Assembly: GCA_020726505.1 (NCBI GenBank)
Contig: JAHLEZ010000041.1
Span: forward strand, 62,001-126,000
From: Leptodontidium sp. MPI-SDFR-AT-0119
Taxonomy: Eukaryota; Ascomycota; Leotiomycetes; Helotiales; Leptodontidiaceae
Length of the DNA stretch: 64,000 nucleotides
Direction: 5' to 3'
Position numbers and translations under genes: made by a program. Positions 21,037 to 34,573 of this stretch are shown here, one piece after another. The notes below the pieces were generated by a model. That model saw only the letters and a program-made list of their open reading frames with translations. It ran no database searches and had not been told where the DNA came from. Positions within the stretch are counted from its first letter, which is position 1. Each line of letters starts with the position of its first letter.

Positions 21037-21309
21037 TTTTTCTTTTTTTTTTTTTTTTTTTTCTTTTTTTTTTTTCCTTTTAACGTGCTGTATTAGTTAG
21101 AAACTATGTAGCACGGCTAGTCTACTAGCGTGGCTAATTATTATATACAAAATTCAGTTCGAATTAGACTGCGACTGTACATTTAGGAACATTCTCCCTG
21201 TAACTTATAAGAAAATTAAAATCAAAAAACAAAGGAAATAACTAAATGAAAGTACAATTTAAGGCCTAATAGCCTAATCTTCTTCTTCTTCTTTAATCCC
21301 TAGCCTCTC

Positions 21310-23806
21310 TTAGTGCCATTTTCTTGTACATATACTAGTCTCTTTTAAGAATACTAGTATTTCTTTAATTCCAATTTGCGTATGTAATAAAACGGGAATA
21401 GTAATAGTCCTAATTTCTAAGTTGCTTTTAATACTAGAGTAGAGTTTTTTACGCTCTAATTTATAGTATTTACAACTAAGTAATAAGTGTTCTACAGTTT
21501 CAATACTACCACATCTACACTTGTTATTAGACGCTAGCCCTAGCTTATATAAGTAGGCTTTTAAGTATCCATGCCCTAGTTTTAATTGGTAAAAAGAGCT
21601 GCTTGTTTCTCTTAGAATACTAGTAGGTAGAAGTAGCTTTTTAGCTATTTTATATATATACTTTTTAGAGTACGTTTTTAGGGTTTGAGAATTGATATTT
21701 TGAGTTATATTAGCTCTAATTTCATTCTTCTTTTGACTACTTAGTTTAACTCCTAAATACGCAAAAGAAGTATTATTAGAATTACTAGACGACATAGTAG
21801 CTATTTTAGCTAATTTGTCTGCTTTTTCATTTCCAATTATATTAGAGTGACCTGGGACCTAAGCTAAAGTAATACTAGCATTTAGACTATTAATAGCCTT
21901 AGACGCTAATATGGCTCTAATTTGTTGGCTTTGCCCCGGGTTATCTGAGGGAGTTTTTAGTCTTAAGAGAGCGGCTTGATTATCTGAAAAGACTGTAAAA
22001 TTATCCCCTTCTTTCGCCGTACTACTAGCGTATTCTATGGCTTGTGTAATAACTTCTAGCTCGCCGTTATATACTAATTCGGCCTCCCCTAAATTACTTA
22101 TTTTTGTAAATGTAGGTATAAGGGGATATCCTTGTATATGTGTATAAACGGCTACGCTATAGCCTACTCCGCACCCTTCAGGAGTCTGAGAGCCGTTTAT
22201 ATAAATAGAGGTATTCCGACTATTACAAATACTTTGTAAGTATTGTAAGTGAGCCTTAGCTTCGTCTTCTTTAGATAACTTAGATATTCTAAAAATATAA
22301 GGTACTTCTCTTTCCTATAGAGGGAAATAAAAGTGCCTTATTACTTCTAAAGTATTAAAGTCAATCATATAATATATTGAATAGACTAGGCTTAAAATAG
22401 TAGTAATTGACTCAGGTAAAATACCTAGTAAGTCATACTCCTCATTAGCTCCTGTAATAACCTTTTCAACTTCGAGCCTAATAGGGTGTTTTTTACTAAG
22501 TTTTAAGGCGCGGAGAATATAGCGCCGACTTGTATGATTTAGTCTAATATTAGGTGGAGGTAAAGCTGCTTCAAGCTCTGATGGAATTATAGGTGCTGTT
22601 TTAAAGACCCCTAATATTTTCTTAGTAGCTAGGTTTTATAAAGCTTGAAATGGTCTAATCATAGCCTTATTAAGGCAATTGATTTTCCACTATAATATAG
22701 AACCATAGTCGGCTACGCTAGTAACACAAGCCATATATAATTGACGAATTGCAAACGGGGAGAGCCCAATAGTAATATTTGAGAGTCGATTTATACGATA
22801 AAACATTTGCTTTGCAAGGGAAACTCTAATTGACCTATGATTCTTAAATTTAAGGTTTGAATCAAAGTATATTCCTAGCCATTTAACTAGCTTACTAGGA
22901 GCTAGTATAGTATTATTTGGAAGTGTAATATTAAGGGTATTCTTACTTCTAAAGAAGTGAATAAGCTCTGTTTTTTCAATATTAAAGCTAATAGAATATT
23001 CTTCCCCTAAATTGACTAATAAGCTAGCTTCTCTTTCTAAAATACTTATATTTTTTTTGAAGCTTTTAGAAGAGGCTATTAATGCTAAATCATCCATATA
23101 TGATAGTGGCTTAATATTCTTAGACTTAAATAAGTCCCGAATATATACAAGGAATAGAATAGGTGAAATAGGGCTCCCTTAAGGGATACCTGTATTTATA
23201 ACTTGAAATTCCTCTAATTTATTATCAAAGGCAAGTTGTAAAGTACGGTTTTCTAAAAATGACGAAATCTATAAAATTAGACTTATCGGTAATTTCAATT
23301 GAGTTAAAACCTGAATAAGACGATTCTTGGAAACGTGATTAAAAGCTCCCTTAACGTCAAGGAATAGAGTAGTAGTTTTAAGCTTATTTGCCTTATTAAT
23401 CTCTATTTCTGTTTGTAAAAGTAAAGCTGCGTCAATAGCTGATTTTTTAAGTCTACTACCGATTTGACTATCGTGTAATAAAGTAGTTGTTTCAGCTAAG
23501 TAACTTAGGCGCTTAGCTAAAATTCTTTCAGAAACCTTACCTAGGTAATTAAGTAGTAATATAACTCTATATGCCTTAGGTTTAGAGTAATTAGGTTTTT
23601 TTGGTTTCTTAAGAATAAACCCCGTAGCCTCTTTCTAACACTTAAGGTAGTACCCTTGGTTTATAAGTATTGAATAAGTTATAAAAAAGACTTCTGGGAT
23701 AGCTAAATAAGCTTTAATTATAATCTCTTAAGTAATTAAGTTAGGTCCAGGGGTTTTGCCCTTAATCTTTGAAGTACATGAATCCTTTAGCTCTGCTTTA
23801 GATAAA
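21310..23806 (-). pseudogene. LINE ORF2, C-terminal part: reverse transcriptase, RNase H, tail
   Basis: Reverse transcriptase is recognisable by LFLDVKGAFNHVSKNRL, GIP.GSPISPILFLVYI (stop in place of Gln) and YMDDLALIA with the catalytic Asp pair. RNase H follows, with INGSQTPEGCGVGY (first Asp now Asn) and VPGHSNIIGNEKADKLAK. The tail has a CRCGSIETVEHLLLSC zinc-like motif, typical of fungal Tad-like LINEs. Several stops are of RIP type. Confidence 0.8.
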
Positions 23807-23811
23807 AGAGG

Positions 23812-23996
23812 TGTGGTGCAGAAGTGGAGTAGAGCCTTGCGATTAACGTAGGGAGAATTGAAGTGATTGATTGTTCTCTAGAATATATGAGGAAATTAGG
23901 GGAACACGTTGTTCTCCTGAAAGTAGTATAACGTGGCAGAAACTATATCTAGTGTAGCGCGCAACTAACCGAGCATCAGCCCGTGCCTGTACGACA
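23812..23996 (-). repeat. Copia 3' LTR
   Basis: 185 bp, beginning TGTGGTGCAG and ending TACGACA on the plus strand. It differs from the other LTR by about 14 transitions, with no transversions or indels. Confidence 0.85.
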
Positions 23997-24400
23997 CACC
24001 CCCTAGTTAAGTGACAATAGTAAGTTACTAGTATTGTAATTGGCTGCACTAAGCGAGAGTAAACACTAAACTGAATACTTAGGCCACAACTATTCCTGTA
24101 CTACTAAGTTAGGCAAACAACCCTCTTATTTAAAGTAGCGCAGCCCCTACTTGATTCTTGATCCTATAACCACTTTACACTATATAGATCGACTCTTTTC
24201 GATCTACTAATTAATTAACTAATTAATAATCAATTAATCAATTAATAAATCGATTAACCGGCACTATAGGTGTCTCACGGCGATCTACTGCTACCGTTAA
24301 GGCTAATCGTCTGTCCGCCGTTATAAGTTATTTAAATTAAATTAAGTTAATCGTTGATCTTGAAGTTATATATTAATTTGGGTATTATTAATTATAGTAG

Positions 24401-25194
24401 GCGAAAAAGAAGAAGGAGGCTAAGAAGGCTCTAAAGGCTGCTCTTACTCTAAAGAGAGCTATTGTAGCTACTCTTATTGTTTGTGTTCGTGCTCCTCGTA
24501 TTAAGGGAGCTAAGCGTGCGGTTGTTTGCTTAGGTTGTATTAATAACGCCCTTTAAACTAAAAGCACCGGCGAGTACTTTAATATTATTAGTTAGGGTAC
24601 TCGCTACTTTGCGTGCGCCTTAGGCTACTCCTATAAAGTTGCTCCCGCTGTTGCCTAGGCCCCCTTCCTGGTTTACTGGGCTGCGCTCTTGAATGACGTA
24701 GGCGAGAAGGTAAATTCCTTAAGTTGTTCTTTTCTAACGTGTGATTATTAACCTTTTTAGGAATTAGAGCGCCTAAGAGCTCTTATTTTGGCGGCCCTTA
24801 AGGGTTAAGTTGTTATTAGTAGAGCTGCCGGTGAAGTAACTGGCTCTATTAGTTGTGCTTTAGGTGCGGCCTTGGCTACTCTTTATGTCGATTCCTCCTT
24901 GGAGTTAGAGAGTAGTGAGGAGACTCCTTAGGGAGTAACTCTGGCTTCTCTTACTACTCCTGCGGCTACTACTCTTACTACAGCTGTAGGTGGAGCTAGT
25001 AGAGCTGTTATTGCGGCCGCTGGTATTAGTGTTAGTCTTGTTACTTTCTAGGCCTTAATAGTTAATAAGCCTCCTGGAGTTACTCTTATATTAGAGTAAG
25101 AAGCTTAAGCTGCTTAGGTTAAGGAGCTTATTAAGGTGATTGTTAGTACGTTAAGTGACTTAGTTCGGGAGGTTTTAGGCCTTTTAATTATATA
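24401..25194 (+). pseudogene. Opposite-strand accessory gene inside the copia element
   Basis: A long coherent plus-strand frame, opposite to gag-pol, between the RNase H region and the 3' LTR. Ignoring TAA/TAG stops (about ten, all compatible with Gln codons hit by RIP), it reads KKEAKKALKAALTLKRA, a Cys pair in VVCLGCINNA, a second Cys-bearing block (RYFACALGYSYKV, where Tyr may replace Cys), then after a GT-AG intron (24,710-24,761) ELERLRALILAALKG and an Ala/Thr-rich tail ending in VKELIKVIVSTLSDLVREV. The Cys layout resembles a small Cys-rich protein family common in repeat-rich fungal genomes. Function unknown. A captured host gene or a genuine antisense retrotransposon ORF are both possible. 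Confidence 0.5.
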
Positions 25195-28100
25195 AGTTAC
25201 TCTTTTTTGTGTGAGGCGAGGCTTAGGAACCTTTAAATAATTAAGTGTCCCCTTGTAATTTACTTACGTTACGTTGCTTTTATTATAGAAACGAATAATT
25301 ATTAAGAGTAATTAAATCTTCTAAATGCCGTGAATTTTACCCCCGAGCTTAATTGCTCTTTAAGTAAATGAAACAGTAAGAGAATTTATAAAGGAATAAT
25401 AAATATATAAGACGATACCCTTATAATAAAGGAAAAAGTAAAGAGCGTGTATAAAGACTTACTTTAAAGCGAGGGCTCTATAGTGAGTTACTCTAATTAA
25501 GCACGAACATCGACTAAGTTAATGAGAGTAATAAAATTCTCAAATTTCTGTCGAGAGAGGTTCTTTATAAGTCCATCAGCGGGCATATAGCCCGTAAGTA
25601 AATATTCGACTAAAAAAGTGCCCTTTTGAAACTCCTAGCGCAACTATATATTCTAAATATTAACGTGGCGTAACTTAGTAAAGATGCGCTGATTTTCCTT
25701 AATAATTAACTGTATTATTTATTAATTGTCGTAAAAGATTCTCTAAATTTCCTTTAACTTAAGACGTAACTCTTAAAAGAAACGTTATAAAGTTATAATC
25801 TCCTTAGCCGTGCGCTTAACGCCTAAAAGCTTAGCCTGTATAGTCGAAGTAGTGACTATATCTTGTAAGGCCGCTCTCTATAAAATTAAACCTCTAAAAA
25901 GTATTATAATATAACTATTAGAAGAGCGCCTAGTATCGAGATTGTCTGTAAATGAAGTATCTGAAGTTATAATAAGCTAAGAGTCACGTAGTTTGTAGTT
26001 ATAGGTGATTACTAAAAATCGGGTTCCGAAGAGGTAACGAATAGTCTAATTGACTGCCGCAAGGTACTCTAAAGAGGGGTTAGTCAAGAAGTGAGAAAGT
26101 CTTGAAGTTACAAATGTAACGTCTACGCGTAATATAATTGCCGTATAAAGTATTAAGCTAACTTTCTCTTAATACTTCTTAATTTGAACCGGGGTTATTT
26201 GCCCTTGATTCTTTAGTAGCTCGACTTAAGGTAGTGGAGTACTTAGGCAATTTCTATTTACTAAGTTAAATCGTAGAGTAACCTTTTAAATATAAGTGTC
26301 GTGTATTAAAGAAATAGTCTTTACTTAACGATCTTTAATAACGCGAACACTTAAAAACCACTCTATTAGTTCTCCTTTAGTGAGCTCGTATACTGTATTT
26401 AAGCCGTCGATAATAAGTTAAGCGTCTTTAAGGGCTAAAGAGTAATATAATACTTAAATATCGTCGACATAGAAGATAATAAAGACTAAACGTTACTTGT
26501 TTATGAAGATATAAGGCTCCTCCTTGTAGGGGATTAACCTTAACTTTAATAAAGTTCCGGTAAAGTCTCTGTATTATAGTACTAGCGAGTCTCTGAGTTT
26601 ATAAAGTACACGATTAACTTCTATTACTATCCCGTCTTATTTAAATCCGTCTAGTAAGTAGTAGCGTACGCGAGCACTCGATTCGCTTCGTTTGGCGTTA
26701 ATAAAGGCGTTAATAATATTAAATTAGATTATCTTTAAATCAAATTGAGCTATTATTGTTATGGCGGTCTTAAAAGAACGAGTAGTTAAGGTTGCCGTAT
26801 ATATTGAGAGAATTGACGTTTCGGGTTATAAGTCTCCCTTAATAATAACTCGCGAGCGACACTTAGTCAAATACTTTAATAAATTGACTTTAGCGTGAAA
26901 TACTTATTTTAATAGTATTAGTTGTTTAGTAGCGAAGCTTTATTTGACGACTCTTTAGTAGTTGCGCGACTTTAAGTTAGTAATTTCCTTGATTACGTCG
27001 GCTTAGAAGTGCTCTCTTAGAGGGTGATCTTTGAAGTCTCTTTAATTTAATAAGTCCTTTAGTAATTAAGATTAGTGTATTCGTGGGAGATTAATTAGTT
27101 GTCGAATTTCGACATTTTTAAGAATAGACGCTGAGATTATAGCGTGGACTACGCTTAAGTCTTTCTCGTCTCTTTGTATTAGTTCTTGACTAAACTAAAA
27201 GGTCCTTAGAAAGTCCTCTAAATACTCACGGTTACTCGACGGGTTTAACGATTCCGTAATTAACTCTTTAATAATTGCTGTGTAGACGCTTCGATTCGGT
27301 TTCGTAATCTTACTACTAACTCAGGTCTTTCGACCGTCGCCAGTTGCTCGATCTTTTACCTTCTTCCTCCGTAAAGGTTTAAGTAAGTTGTTGTCAATTA
27401 GGGCCGGAAGTAGTAAGTGTTACTTTATACTTAATTCTTCCCTTGAGTCTAACGAATTAAGATACTCTTTATACTCTATTACTTGAGGCAGAGCTTCTAA
27501 TTACTTAAGGCCGGCACCTTAAGTAAGTGCTCCCTGACGCTTAAGACCGCGCTCTCGGTCGTATAGCCCTTAAGAGTATATAATAACTTGTAATATTAAT
27601 TGGCGCTTAGCTCTTATATCTCTCTTAAAGTTTAGTGCGCTACGTAAGACATCTCTCCTAATTATACTCTAAGACATTAATTGTCTTGATTTGTCGACTC
27701 GTTTTAAGACTTAATTAAAGTACTCGTGAGTAAGAAGTCTAATACTCTTCCTTAATTATTTCACTCCTAAGTTTTTACTAACAAGTTCTATTAATCTTGA
27801 CTTTTTTAAGGGTAGTATTAGTTACTTTACCCCTGTAGTTAAAAGCTTAATTAAAGGCTGTGGCACCCTCGAGGTTATAAACTCAGTAGTTTTTATAGAA
27901 CTTATTACTTAGCTTAATTGTTCCCTTTTTAAGGTAGTACTTGTTATTAATTCTAGTATGTCAAGTGCGCTTAGTCGATTAATTATATTAGTTCTAGTGT
28001 TCTGGGGTCCCTCCTTTTCTTTTAGTATTTCAGTAAGATCTCTTAATATTAAGCGCGGCTAGCCGACTACTTTCTCCACGTTTAAAGAGCCCAAATAAAA

Positions 28101-31100
28101 GAGGGATTCGTTGAAAGTAACGTTCCGAGTCACTATTACACGCTATAATTGAAGTACTTAGACCCTGTATATATTAGACGAGACGTATTTTACTAAGTAT
28201 TTAAGGTGCGCTCTTAAGTTGACTTTGAATACTCTCTTTTGTTGAAAAGCCTCTCAGTCCTTAATTATAGGGTAGGCTTTATAGCCGTATGCCTATATGT
28301 TACTCTAGTTAAGTCGTATATCAGTGGTGAGCTTCTAAATAAGCTTAAGGTCGTAGTACTGAAAATATTGCCTAAATTAAGTATAGAAGATCTCATTTGG
28401 ACTCTTAAAGCCTTTCTAAGTAGCCGGACTTATGTTATAAAGAGTAATTGCCGCTATAGCCGCTTTTATTTAAAGTTCTTCTAGTAAGTTTACTAAAAGG
28501 CGTATCTTAATAGACTTTTCGATGATTTCCTTACTTGCACGCTTAGTTCCCCTATTAGGTTAGTGTATATGCGAAGGGGTACCCTTAATATTAATACTAT
28601 TCTTTATATACTACTTTTCGTACTTAGTTAATTTATTAATTCTTATAACCGAAGTATTATTGTCTTAGCGTATTTTGCAAATCGAGAGTCCGAATTGACG
28701 TCTCGTCTACGCCTTAAACGGTTTAAGAACTCCTAAGACAGCGATTAACCCTTTATTTTTTAAGAGCTATTTATAGAATTTCCCGTCGTATTAGTCTTTA
28801 ACTAACAAGAGCTAGTTGTTCTTATTAAATCTAATAAGGAAGTCGAATAAGTCCTAAGAAATGTAATAAAAAGGCCGGGTAACTGTTCTCTCTAAAGGTC
28901 TTCGACTAACGACTTACTGCGCGATAGTTAGAGAACACTCTTTACACTTAATTTAAGTAGTGCCTATGATCTCGACGTTGCGCGTATTCTTGACTAAATT
29001 CTCTAATACTTCCTTCCTTAAGTGCCCTGCCCGTAAGTGTTATAACTTGGCGTCGTCTAGCCGTGGTCTCAAATATCGTCGACTTGATTAAAAGCCTTAC
29101 TAAATGCTCCTTTGAAACGTGGGGAATATTAAAAAGGTATAAGTTAGGCGAATTAGAGAGTTGTAAGTAGTTAAGGAGGCCGAAGAGTAGTTAAAAGGCT
29201 TGTATTTAAAGAAAGCTAAGTTAAACTGTCGCTCTAATTACTTTAACATAATACTCTTCTTAGTTAATCTCACGCGTAACGTATAGTCTAACTTATTGTA
29301 CTAAAGTCTAGTCTTTAATAAACGAGCTTCCGAAATGATATTAATATTAAATCCTTTAACGACAGTGACGTTAAAAAGCCTTAAGTCCTCGGTGTTTGGT
29401 CTATTAGGGCTATAGAAAGCACCCTTAAAGACACAAGTACCTCGGCCCTTAATTATAAGGCTTGACGTTTTAGCTTTAATATTATCGTCGTTAATTGACT
29501 TAATAAAGGTCTTAGGCTCTAATAAAGTAATCGAGTTAACTAAATGAGTGGTAGCGCCGTTATTGAGTAGGGTACTCTCTAAGAGCGGGTGTCGATTTAT
29601 ATCGATAGTAGCATAAATTCTAGAGGTGGCGAGAGCCTCGTCAAGTAACTCCGGACTAATTACACAAGTATTAACACTACCGAGATACCTTAGTAGCTTT
29701 AAGGCTTTTACTGAGGTTGTTAGAGAAGACGAGGAGTTTTCGGAGGTTGTTCCCTTAGTAATTTCCTTCACCGCCACTTGTCTTTACCCTTTCTTACCAA
29801 TTACTCGCTTAAGGTCAGAAAACTCCTTTTTAAGCTTAATTCGGGTTTCCTTGATTTCCTCCGCGGACAGTAAGTTGCGCAGTTTGTCCCCGGTTAAGCC
29901 GTCGTAGTAATATCGAAGTTTATAACACTCGATCGCTTTGTGTCAATGAGAGTCTACTTTATAAGGGCAAGTATTAAGCGTAGTATTTGGCAAAGGAGTC
30001 CTTAGTATTAGTAGTGCTCCTGGAGTATCTGATCTCCCTTTAAGTGTAACGTATAATTTAACTGTCTTATTTCTTCTAGTAGCCGTAAGAGACTCTTCGT
30101 TAAGCGCCGATAACTAATTAACGTATTAAAGTAACGTGTACTTATGAACAACTTCGAGAGTATTATTTCTAAGGACCTCAGACAGTCGTTCGCGAGCCTA
30201 TTTAGGTGCGAGCTTCTCTTGTACTGCCTTAATAAAGTTGATAATTACTAAGGGGCCTTTAACGTCTAGAATGTCGTATAATAGAGTATCTTAGTAAGCT
30301 AATTATTACTCTTGAATTTACACCTTAGGATTAACTCGTCTTATTTTAACGATTTCGAGCTTCTCTTTATATTTGGCTTGAGCTTTAGTGATGTTACTTG
30401 TTTCTGAAGGGGCGTAATCTCTCTTTAATACCTTAAGGAGTATCTATAGAGTCTAAGATTGTAAGTCGTTTGGTTCGTCCGTTATTTTGTCGGGTTACTC
30501 TTTTGCTTTCTGTTCCTTCTTAATCTCACACTCTCGAATAGTACTCTAGTAGATCGAAGGATCAACTGTCTCTTGAATCTACTTGTATATTACTTTATAA
30601 GCCTAAGCCTTTTCCGACTATTATGCGTGTTTTATAGTATACTCCCTTATTAGGGCAGTATATATTAGAGTAATTATAATAACGTTAGACGGTATAAGAG
30701 GTGTTACACTTAGTTTAGGTCCCTTGAGTTCAGGTACTCGTTAGTCTTTATTTTACTTTATTTACTCCCTGAAGTTGAAATCGAGAGCCTCCTTGTCTTA
30801 TTGTGCCTTTACTTAGTCGATCGTTTGTGCTTAAGGCTCGTTTTCGAGGATATTTAGAGCGACTAGTAGCTCTAGATTAACTGAAGTCTATACCTTATGA
30901 AAGATATAGAAGGATTTAAAGGCTTAATATTATGAGGTCTAAGTTTACCTGTCGTAGTTAAGCGGCGTTTAATTATTAGAAGAGGGGACTGAAGTTGAGT
31001 TTACTATAGCGAAGAGAGGGTTACTCTCTTGAAGGTTTAATAGATTTATTAAAGAGGAAAAGAGAATATTAAGTACAAGTGCTCGATTTACCCTTTTCTA

Positions 31101-31263
31101 GAGTAATTGAAGGGAAAATGGCGGTGTGAATTACACTTATTAATAAGTAGAAAACGCCAACGTTATTCGTTACTTACTAATCTTACGTTAATAGCTCTAC
31201 TTAAATCTATAGAATATAGAAGGAAGAATACTAACTTAATAACTTCGTCACGGGGCTTATAAT

Positions 31264-31448
31264 TATAGTACAGAAGTAGAGTAAAGCCTTGCAATTAACG
31301 TAGGGAGAATTGAAGTGATTAATTGTTCTCTAGAATATATAAGGAAATCAGGGGAACACGTTGTTCTCCTGAAAGCGGTATAACGTGGCAGAAACCATAT
31401 CCAGCGTAGCGCGCAGCTAACCGAGCATCAGCCCGTGCCTGTACGACA
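31264..31448 (-). repeat. Copia 5' LTR
   Basis: 185 bp, same length as its partner. On the plus strand its left end reads TATAGTACAG where the partner has TGTGGTGCAG, that is G-to-A at three of the first seven bases. Confidence 0.85.
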
Positions 31449-32757
31449 AGAGGCCATTTCCAAGTATTACTACTTATATATGACGTTAAATTAATAGGCG
31501 CTGAAATAGGAGGTTCTGGAAATAAAGTACTTTTAAAAATACTACACTTTTGTTAGAAAGTCGACTCTAATTCCTTAGTCTCTAAATTATAAAGGCTTGG
31601 TATAAGAGAGCTAATACTATTTTTGGTATATGATATAGCTTTAAAAATCGACTGGGAATCCTCTTTTTCTAAGAACTTATTCTAATGCTTTCTTTTTTCA
31701 ACCTTAATAGTATTAAAATAAAGGTTTTTAGCATCTTTTAGTTCTTGAAAGTAGAGGGTATACCCTGAGGCCTTATTTAGACGGTAATATCTTTGCATTG
31801 ATTTCTGTAGTATTTTAAGATCCTCATTCTACTAAGGTTTACTAGTAATTGACTTATAAGATCTAGGAATAGAATCTTTAGCCGCTTGAATTATATTCCT
31901 AGTAAATAGCTCCCCTAGGTCATTAAGCTCTTGATTTGTATACTTAGAATTAGGGTTATAATTAAAGTCTTGAAAATAATTATTAAGACTTTTATTAAAC
32001 TTTACTTAATCTACTTTCTTTGTATTAAATCGAGGGACCTTTAGGGGGCTAGTACTAATACTACTACAAGTAAATGTAATAGTAAATAGTACCCCAAAGT
32101 GATCTGAACCTAGATCAGGCAATATTTGCCAATCTTCAACTTGATTTACTATTCCTTGAGTAGCAAATGTAAGGTCTAATACAGAAGGAGCCTCCATATG
32201 TGGTCTATAAAACGTTCCTTCCCCGGGAGTATTTAATAGGCTCAAAGAGTGTTTTTCAATTAAGTCTAATAATACCCCTGTATTACCGCTTTGCGGTGTA
32301 ATAGGGTCCCACCACGGGTGATATATATTAAAATCCCCTAGTAATATCGTTTTATTTAAGAATAAGTCTAGTAATAAACCTATTCTTTGTAAGGTTTTAA
32401 TACTACTAAGGGATTCCGACTCAGGGTGAGTCGCATTATAAACATTAATTAATTGAGTTTTATACTCAACTAAGTCTAAAATAATACAATTAGGGTCTTA
32501 TGGTGAGCTAGGCGCTAAAGTAGTACTAATTGAGTCTAGTATATAAAATAAAGCTCTAGGCCTAAGAGAACCGTAATTCGGGAGCACTTGTTTAAAACTA
32601 GGGTGTAAGACGCTACGAAAGCCGTCAATATTATTACTAATAGTCTAAGGCTCCTGAATTGCTAATATTGATATATTTAGCTCTATAGCCGACTGAAGAA
32701 CGTGCTCTGTAGTAGAGAGACTCTTATTCACATTAATTTGTAGTATTTTAAGACTAA
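31449..32757 (-). pseudogene. LINE ORF2, N-terminal part: apurinic-type endonuclease
   Basis: Reads LKILQINVNKS, then LLGDFNIYHPWWDP, then SVLDLTFAT and DLGSDHFGV, the endonuclease/exonuclease/phosphatase fold that nicks the target to prime reverse transcription (GDFN, DLTF and SDH motifs are the active-site blocks). It continues to the copia insertion point: GGAAATGG|CCTCT joins the sequence beyond 23,806 in frame. RIP stops are present. Confidence 0.75.
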
Positions 32758-32764
32758 TTATTAT

Positions 32765-34352
32765 TAACTGTGATTGGTTCGTCTACTATAATAGGCCTAT
32801 TAGTACTACTAATATTATTTGCTTTATTTTTTATTACTAAATATACCTTATATAACTTAGAATCAGCCGTATGAGTAATACTATTACAATTTGCGTATCT
32901 TATACTTAAGTGTAAGTACTTAGTATTTGATTTACAAGTATTACAACTATGTTGTTTGCTTATATAGTTTTCTGCGCATAAAATACACTTCTTATTCCTT
33001 TTATAAAGGCTTTTAGAGTGCCCAAAACCAGCGCATTTAGTATATTGAGAAGTACTAGGAGTAGTTATATATTTTACTACTTTAGCTGAAATACCCGCAA
33101 TATAAAGCCTATTTAATATAGCCCTTTTTGCTTGCTCTTGGCTTAGGAAAGCTATTACTATAGTACCTATTTGTACTAGGCCTAAGTCACGTTTTTCTTT
33201 AAGAGTAATCTAAAAGGATTTTCCTACGGGAGTAAAACCTTTATTAAAGGTTTAAATCTCTTTAGCGACTAGCTTAGAGTTTAATCCCTCTTTTGTACTA
33301 AACTCCCTAATAGGGATACTATAAATCGCGACCTTGTATTATGGCTCTCTTCTTTGAATTAAAATTAAATCGGGAAGCACCCCCTTAATAATTGACTCGT
33401 TTAAAATCAAGAACTTAATATCAAAATCAGGGGTAGTAGTAACTACTAAATTACCCCTTAAAGAAAGGGAAACAGAAGAAATAACTAGTCCTTGTATTCC
33501 CTTCTTATTAAAAGTAGAATTAAGTAAATTGCGCGTAGTAATAAAAGAGAAGGTGTTTGCTTGGACATTCCGTGCCTGTAAGAGGGTGTATCTCTTAGTA
33601 AGAGCAGACTTATTATTTCCCTTTGGCTTATTAGCCCCGGTTACGGTAGGGTTCCTAGGGCTACCCGGAGCCTTAGCCCTATTCCCCTTAGCACTACTAT
33701 TACTAGTACTACTAGTTGCTATGCCGTTGACCTGAGTTGTTGGTTGTTGTAAGTGAGCTTTCTCGGCTATTTTGGCCTAAGTAGTTGACTTAGTAGCTTG
33801 TGTTTCGATTTTCTTTGTTACTCTCTCTAAATTAGCTACTTGAGAAGCTAGAATAGAAGTTGTATTCTTGATTCTATTGTGTTCTGTGTATTCCCTGAAT
33901 ATCTCAAGTAAATCAAGTAGTTTCGCTTGCTCGTCCCGTGACTTAGTAGCTGAATATGCCCTTACTAGTAGGTCTCTGGCTTCAAAAACTAGCTTTTGGC
34001 TAGTATTACTAGTTTGACTACTTTGGAAGTAGGTTTGGCTTTGGTGATATTTTCTATTAAAGTCTGTATTGATTCTTGGCGTCTTGTTGATATGTTAGTT
34101 ATTAGTGGGGTTGTTTAATGGTCCGCGCTTTATAGGGGCTAGTTGAGCCGCACTAGTCGATAAGAGCCGAATAGGGGTATTTTGCCCCCGGGAGTTGGAA
34201 ATAGAGCCCCCTAGGTCTCTAGGGGCTCTAGGAGTAGTCTCGGTCGATTCTACTACTTTTGTTAGCCTAGTAGGAAGCTCTCCTAGGTCTCTAGGCGTTG
34301 GCGTAGGTGTGGGGGGCTCTGAGGAGTCGAAGGGGTCGAATAGGGGCTCCAT
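32765..34352 (-). pseudogene. LINE ORF1 (Gag-like, CCHC zinc knuckles)
   Basis: Starts at ATG 34,352 (MEPLFDPFDSSEPP), with a Pro/Thr-rich N-terminus, a helical middle (ARDLLVRAYSATKSRDEQ) and a C-terminal nucleic-acid-binding part with zinc-knuckle remnants (YTKCAGFGHSKS, then KCILCAENYI). It is punctuated by RIP-type stops after residue 85. ORF1 proteins of this class coat the LINE RNA. The next reading frame (ORF2) follows directly. Confidence 0.7.
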
Positions 34353-34377
34353 AGCTCCCGGCTATTACAGCGGTAAT

Positions 34378-34522
34378 TGTCGGAACAATCACGTGCTCGC
34401 TTACCGAGCATATAAGGGAGGTCGGTTGGCCTGGCCAACCTTCCCTCCCTTCGTACAATTCAAGAGGCATTTTTATGATCATTTTGAGCTGTACCACTTT
34501 ACCTGAGCCTAGTCTCCCGACA
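34378..34522. repeat. TRIM left LTR (145 bp)
   Basis: Contains a near-palindrome GGTTGGCCTGGCCAACC at its centre. Confidence 0.85.
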
Positions 34523-34573
34523 TTCATGAATAGTCAATATGGCTATACATTAACTAGGTATCTAGAAGAGATA

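Larger units (their letters stand above)
23812..31448 (-). mobile_element. Ty1/copia LTR-retrotransposon, full length, RIP-inactivated
   Basis: 7,637 bp between two 185-bp LTRs, flanked by a 5-bp duplication AGAGG (23,807-23,811 and 31,449-31,453), inserted in LINE ORF2. Coding is on the minus strand, so the 5' LTR is at the right. Protease: LLNNGATTHLVNS (29,301-29,777), with the catalytic Asp changed to Asn. Reverse transcriptase: IIFYVDDI at about 26,468-26,490. A G-rich polypurine tract abuts the 3' LTR near 24,000. The interior is AT-rich and full of TAA/TAG stops. An extra opposite-strand gene remnant sits at 24,401-25,194. Confidence 0.85.

Noticed and set aside
21037..21080. T-rich run as simple low-complexity sequence
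   Set aside because: Its position at the 3' end of the minus-strand LINE, directly beside the 13-bp target duplication, identifies it as the poly(A) tail.
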